Positions 4,996 through 7,288 of a stretch of DNA of 7,288 bases are shown here, piece by piece. Numbering within the stretch: the first letter of the stretch is position 1; each line of letters opens with the position of its first letter. The notes beneath the pieces were generated by a model. It saw only the letters and a program-made list of their open reading frames with translations, was not told the origin of the DNA and ran no database searches. The DNA comes from Rhodothermales bacterium (GTDB lineage Bacteria > Bacteroidota > Rhodothermia > Rhodothermales > VXPQ01): contig JANQSQ010000350.1 in NCBI GenBank assembly GCA_028283985.1, forward strand, positions 1-7,288. Reading direction: 5' to 3'. The position numbers and the translations under genes were made by a program.

Positions 4996-5613
4996 TTATC
5001 CCGCTTGTTCGTCGAGCTCCATTTCCAGAATGATCTCCACGCTGCTTCCTACCACCAGTCCGCCGGTTTCCGTCAGGGCGTCGAATTTCAGATTGTACTC
5101 GAAGCGATCGATCATCGTCCTCGCTTCGAACCCGGCCTTACGTCCCTCTCGACCTGCGGCCATGCCCAGGAATTCGGCGTCCAGCATGATCTCCTTCGTA
5201 ACATCCCGGATGGTCAGATCGCCGACGAGTTTGAATTCGCCGCCGTCGAGGTCGCGAACCTCCTTGCTCACGAACCGCAGTTCCGGAAATTCCTCGGCAT
5301 TGAAAAAATCGTCCGAGCGAAGATGGTTGTCGCGGCGCTCGTTCCCGGTGTCAACGCTGCTTGTCCGGATGGTCGCGTCCACCGAGAGGGTACTCAGGTC
5401 TTCCGGATCGAACTGTACCGTGGCTTCGTACTCGCCGAAAGCGCCGCGCACATTGGAAATGCCGAGATGACGCACCTTGAACCCGACGTTGGAATGGGTC
5501 TTGTCCGGATGGAAGGTGACGATCCCGGCGCGATCATGAACCGGAAACACTGCGCCGGTCAAAAGGAAAGCGGTGGCCAAAAAGGCGGCGGTAAGAAAAC
5601 GAACAGGTTTCAT
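4996..5613 (-). CDS. yceI: YceI family periplasmic lipocalin-like protein
   Basis: A 205-residue secreted YceI-domain protein. An N-terminal signal peptide is evident: basic MKPVR, then a hydrophobic core FLTAAFLATAFLLTGA (6-21). The mature domain has all the usual marks: DKTHSNVGFKVRHLG (37-51), VRGAFG (55-60), RRDNHLRSDDFF (93-104), the P-E-LRF strand (110-114), LTIRDVTKEI (133-142) and GFEARTMIDRFEYNL (161-175). The fold is a beta barrel that binds polyisoprenoids in characterised members and lies in the periplasm. It is linked to stress and envelope physiology. ATG 5613 starts the signal peptide directly, so the start is secure, though no strong ribosome site precedes it. It has 203 bases upstream with two matched dyads. 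DoxX follows on the same strand after 155 bases. Confidence 0.93.
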   Translation of the reverse strand: MKPVRFLTAAFLATAFLLTGAVFPVHDRAGIVTFHPDKTHSNVGFKVRHLGISNVRGAFGEYEATVQFDPEDLSTLSVDATIRTSSVDTGNERRDNHLRSDDFFNAEEFPELRFVSKEVRDLDGGEFKLVGDLTIRDVTKEIMLDAEFLGMAAGREGRKAGFEARTMIDRFEYNLKFDALTETGGLVVGSSVEIILEMELDEQAG

Positions 5614-5729
5614 GGTGCGAAAAGGCTGTGAGCAGGTCGAAACAAATGTGCGTGTAATACTACATTCGGGCTGTGCGGTTCTGCGAACATAAGGCTACGC
5701 CATTTTCCGGACAGCCTCGCAAAAAATCG

Positions 5730-5750
5730 TCATCTATGCATTTTTTGCAT
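5730..5750 (-). other. Possible leader peptide (MQKMHR) with strong ribosome site
   Basis: On the minus strand AAGGAGG (5762-5756) stands 5 bases before ATG 5750, which opens a six-codon frame ending at TGA 5732-5730. That TGA overlaps a second ATG (5733) with a 12-codon frame to 5695. The ribosome site is the best in this part of the window, better than that of yceI itself. The whole mini-frame lies inside the operator pair, so it may be chance or the remains of a lost gene. Confidence 0.25.
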
Positions 5751-5782
5751 AATTTCCTCCTTTTTTATGCAATTTCTGCATA
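5735..5782. promoter_or_regulatory. Pair of identical operators TATGCA-N5-TGCATA upstream of yceI
   Basis: TATGCA-TTTTT-TGCATA (5735-5751) and TATGCA-ATTTC-TGCATA (5766-5782) have identical 6-bp arms and the same 5-base spacer. Their centres (5743 and 5774) are 31 bp apart, close to three helical turns, so two dimers would bind on one face. They lie 122-169 bases upstream of the yceI start, just past the end of the decarboxylase gene. The architecture is that of a tandem operator for a dimeric helix-turn-helix regulator that I cannot identify. Confidence 0.6.
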
Positions 5783-5816
5783 GTTGGCCTTTTCGGCCTG
5801 CGCTGACCAGGGCCTG

Positions 5817-7283
5817 TTAACACCCGCCTGCAGACTCCGCATCCGCTGCCAGTTCCTGCAGGAGTTCCCAAAGACGACGGACATGCTGTTCCCTCGTACG
5901 CAGATTCCCGATCGCGACCCGTATCGTGTACCGTCCCCGCAATTTGGTATGGGAAAGGAAGAACTCGCCGGTTGCGTTGATCGCGTGCATGAGGCGCTCG
6001 TTGGCGGTATCGGTCTCTTCCTCACTGGCTCCCTCGGGCCGGAAACGCAGGCAGACGAGCGAAAAATCGGTCGGGGCCATGCGCTCGAAGTCAGGAGAAG
6101 CATCGACCCAGCCGGCAAGCAAGCGGGCAAGCCGGATGTGCTCGCGCAGGGCGTCCGCAATGCGTTCGGAGCCGAATGAGCGCAGTACGTACCAGAGTTT
6201 GAGGGCGCGAAACCGGCGCCCCAGCGGGACGGCGTACTCCATATAATTGACGGTGCGGGAGTATTCGCGGCTCCGCAGGTACTCCGGCACAAGCGAGAGC
6301 GCATTGCGCAGGTATTCCGGGCGCGCGGTATAGAATGCCGTCAGGTCCATGGGGACGAACATCCACTTGTGCGGATTGACGACGAACGAATCGGCGCGAT
6401 CGCACCCTGCAAAGTGATGGCGCATCTCCGGAAGCATGGCGGATGCGCCCGCATAGGCTGCATCGATGTGCAGCCAGAGCGCATGTTCGGCGGCAATATC
6501 CGCAATGGCGGGAACCGGATCCACCGCCGTAGACCCCGTAGTCCCCACCGTGGCAACGACGGCAATGGGAGCAAAACCGTTCCGCAGGTCCGAAGCGATC
6601 GCCACGCGCAGCGCATCGGGCTGCATGGCGTACCGTTCGTCCACTGCGATCTTGCGGCACGCCTCCCACCCGACACCAAGAGCCCCCGTCGTCTTTTCGA
6701 CAGAGGAGTGTGCGTGCTCCGACGTATAAATGACGAGGCGGTTCAGATCCAGCGTCGACCCTGCTTTTTCGGCATTGGAGGCGGCAAATTCGCGCGCAGC
6801 GATCATCGCATGAAGGCTGGCCGTGGAAGCCGTTCCATGGATCATGCCGAACCAGGACAGCGGCAGCCCCAAAAGCCGGGCCAGCCACTGCAATGTTCTT
6901 TCTTCGAGTTCGGTCAGGGCAGGCGACGAATTCCACATCAGGCCGACGTTGTTCAGCGCAGCGCTCAGGGTTTCCGCCAGCACCCCCGGAGACGATCCGC
7001 CTGCGGAGAAGTATCCCATGAAACCGGGATGATTCCAGTGCATCGCGTGGGGGATGATCGTGCGCTCGAAATCGGCGAGAATATCGCCATACGGGGACGG
7101 GCGGACAGGCGCTTCCTCCGGCAACTTGTCGAGCAGCGCGCCAGGCTCGACATCGGGCTGCACGCGCAGCCGTTCCGGATGCGCAATGTAGTCGGCGATC
7201 CAGTCTATGACGGCGTGCCCTGCTCGACGGAATTCTTCGGATTCCAGGTCGCCTGCCGGCGGAGATTCGGGGAGATCAGGCAT
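5817..7283 (-). CDS. PLP-dependent group II decarboxylase (aromatic-L-amino-acid decarboxylase type)
   Basis: A complete 488-residue decarboxylase of the AADC/TDC/HDC family, which removes CO2 from an L-amino acid to give the amine, in the cytoplasm as a PLP dimer. The N-terminal swap region EEFRRAGHAVIDWIADYI (16-33) and HWNHPGFMGYF (82-92) are typical. PLP-site residues are present: the phosphate loop HGTASTASLHA (149-159), His192 of HAHSS stacking on the ring, Asp274 of HIDAAYAG (272-279), and the Schiff-base Lys306 in NPHKW (303-307). Tyr335 in VPEYL aligns with human AADC Tyr332, the residue that favours decarboxylation over aldehyde synthesis. Then comes VPLGRRFRALKLWYVLR (352-368). ATG 7283 is chosen over the TTG just before it. 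The substrate (tyrosine, phenylalanine, DOPA or tryptophan) cannot be read from the sequence. The upstream region lies outside the window. Confidence 0.93.
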   Translation of the reverse strand: MPDLPESPPAGDLESEEFRRAGHAVIDWIADYIAHPERLRVQPDVEPGALLDKLPEEAPVRPSPYGDILADFERTIIPHAMHWNHPGFMGYFSAGGSSPGVLAETLSAALNNVGLMWNSSPALTELEERTLQWLARLLGLPLSWFGMIHGTASTASLHAMIAAREFAASNAEKAGSTLDLNRLVIYTSEHAHSSVEKTTGALGVGWEACRKIAVDERYAMQPDALRVAIASDLRNGFAPIAVVATVGTTGSTAVDPVPAIADIAAEHALWLHIDAAYAGASAMLPEMRHHFAGCDRADSFVVNPHKWMFVPMDLTAFYTARPEYLRNALSLVPEYLRSREYSRTVNYMEYAVPLGRRFRALKLWYVLRSFGSERIADALREHIRLARLLAGWVDASPDFERMAPTDFSLVCLRFRPEGASEEETDTANERLMHAINATGEFFLSHTKLRGRYTIRVAIGNLRTREQHVRRLWELLQELAADAESAGGC

Positions 7284-7288
7284 CAATT

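Noticed and set aside
4882..5631. 249-codon plus-strand frame opposite yceI
   Set aside because: It is the antisense of an unmistakable YceI gene with signal peptide and full motif set; the frame is a by-product of high GC.
5785..5797. GGCC-TTTTC-GGCC hairpin after the decarboxylase gene as a terminator
   Set aside because: It has only four stem pairs and no T run on the minus strand.

Overview
The window holds nine protein genes, one of them cut by the left edge. Eight lie on the minus strand; only the partial first gene is on plus. The chromosomal backbone is GC-rich (hand count 38/60 at 6541-6600). It carries a DUF4199 membrane protein, a YceI protein, a DoxX protein, a DUF4143 ATPase and a group II PLP decarboxylase. 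DUF4199 points to the Bacteroidota/Rhodothermota/Balneolota side of the tree, and the high GC favours a Rhodothermota- or Balneolota-like marine lineage. This is an inference from gene content; there is no rRNA or marker gene to prove it.

Layout, left to right: (a) 2-418, the 3' end of a plus-strand FAD-dependent oxidoreductase. (b) 477-1802, a compact AT-richer three-gene minus-strand operon whose genes overlap by 14 and 4 bases: a TIR-like protein, a small three-helix membrane protein of RipA-like type, and a second TIR-like protein. This is the most interesting part of the window. It looks like a Thoeris-like antiphage or abortive-infection module in which two ThsB-type TIR proteins flank a candidate membrane effector, with no ThsA-type SIR2/SLOG or macro protein visible. 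Its upstream region carries a concentric 38-bp dyad and its last gene ends in a hairpin. (c) 2092-2640, a DUF4199 protein, preceded by a 304-bp gap that contains a long imperfect palindrome of about 105 bp. (d) 2945-4093, an AAA_14/DUF4143 ATPase with a perfect 11-bp inverted repeat just upstream of its start and a 30-bp-period direct repeat beyond that. (e) 4427-4840, a DoxX-family membrane protein with a LacI/CcpA-type operator inside a plausible promoter. (f) 4996-5613, an exported YceI lipocalin-like protein. Two identical dyads (TATGCA-N5-TGCATA), exactly 31 bp apart, lie upstream of it. (g) 5817-7283, an aromatic-amino-acid-decarboxylase-type enzyme.

How they work together: the TIR/membrane/TIR cluster is one translationally coupled unit and is probably self-contained. 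DoxX and YceI are neighbours on the same strand, and both belong to envelope or redox-stress families, but separate regulatory sites suggest separate control. The decarboxylase, DUF4143 and DUF4199 genes look like independent single-gene units. No tRNA, rRNA, CRISPR array, transposase or integrase was seen.
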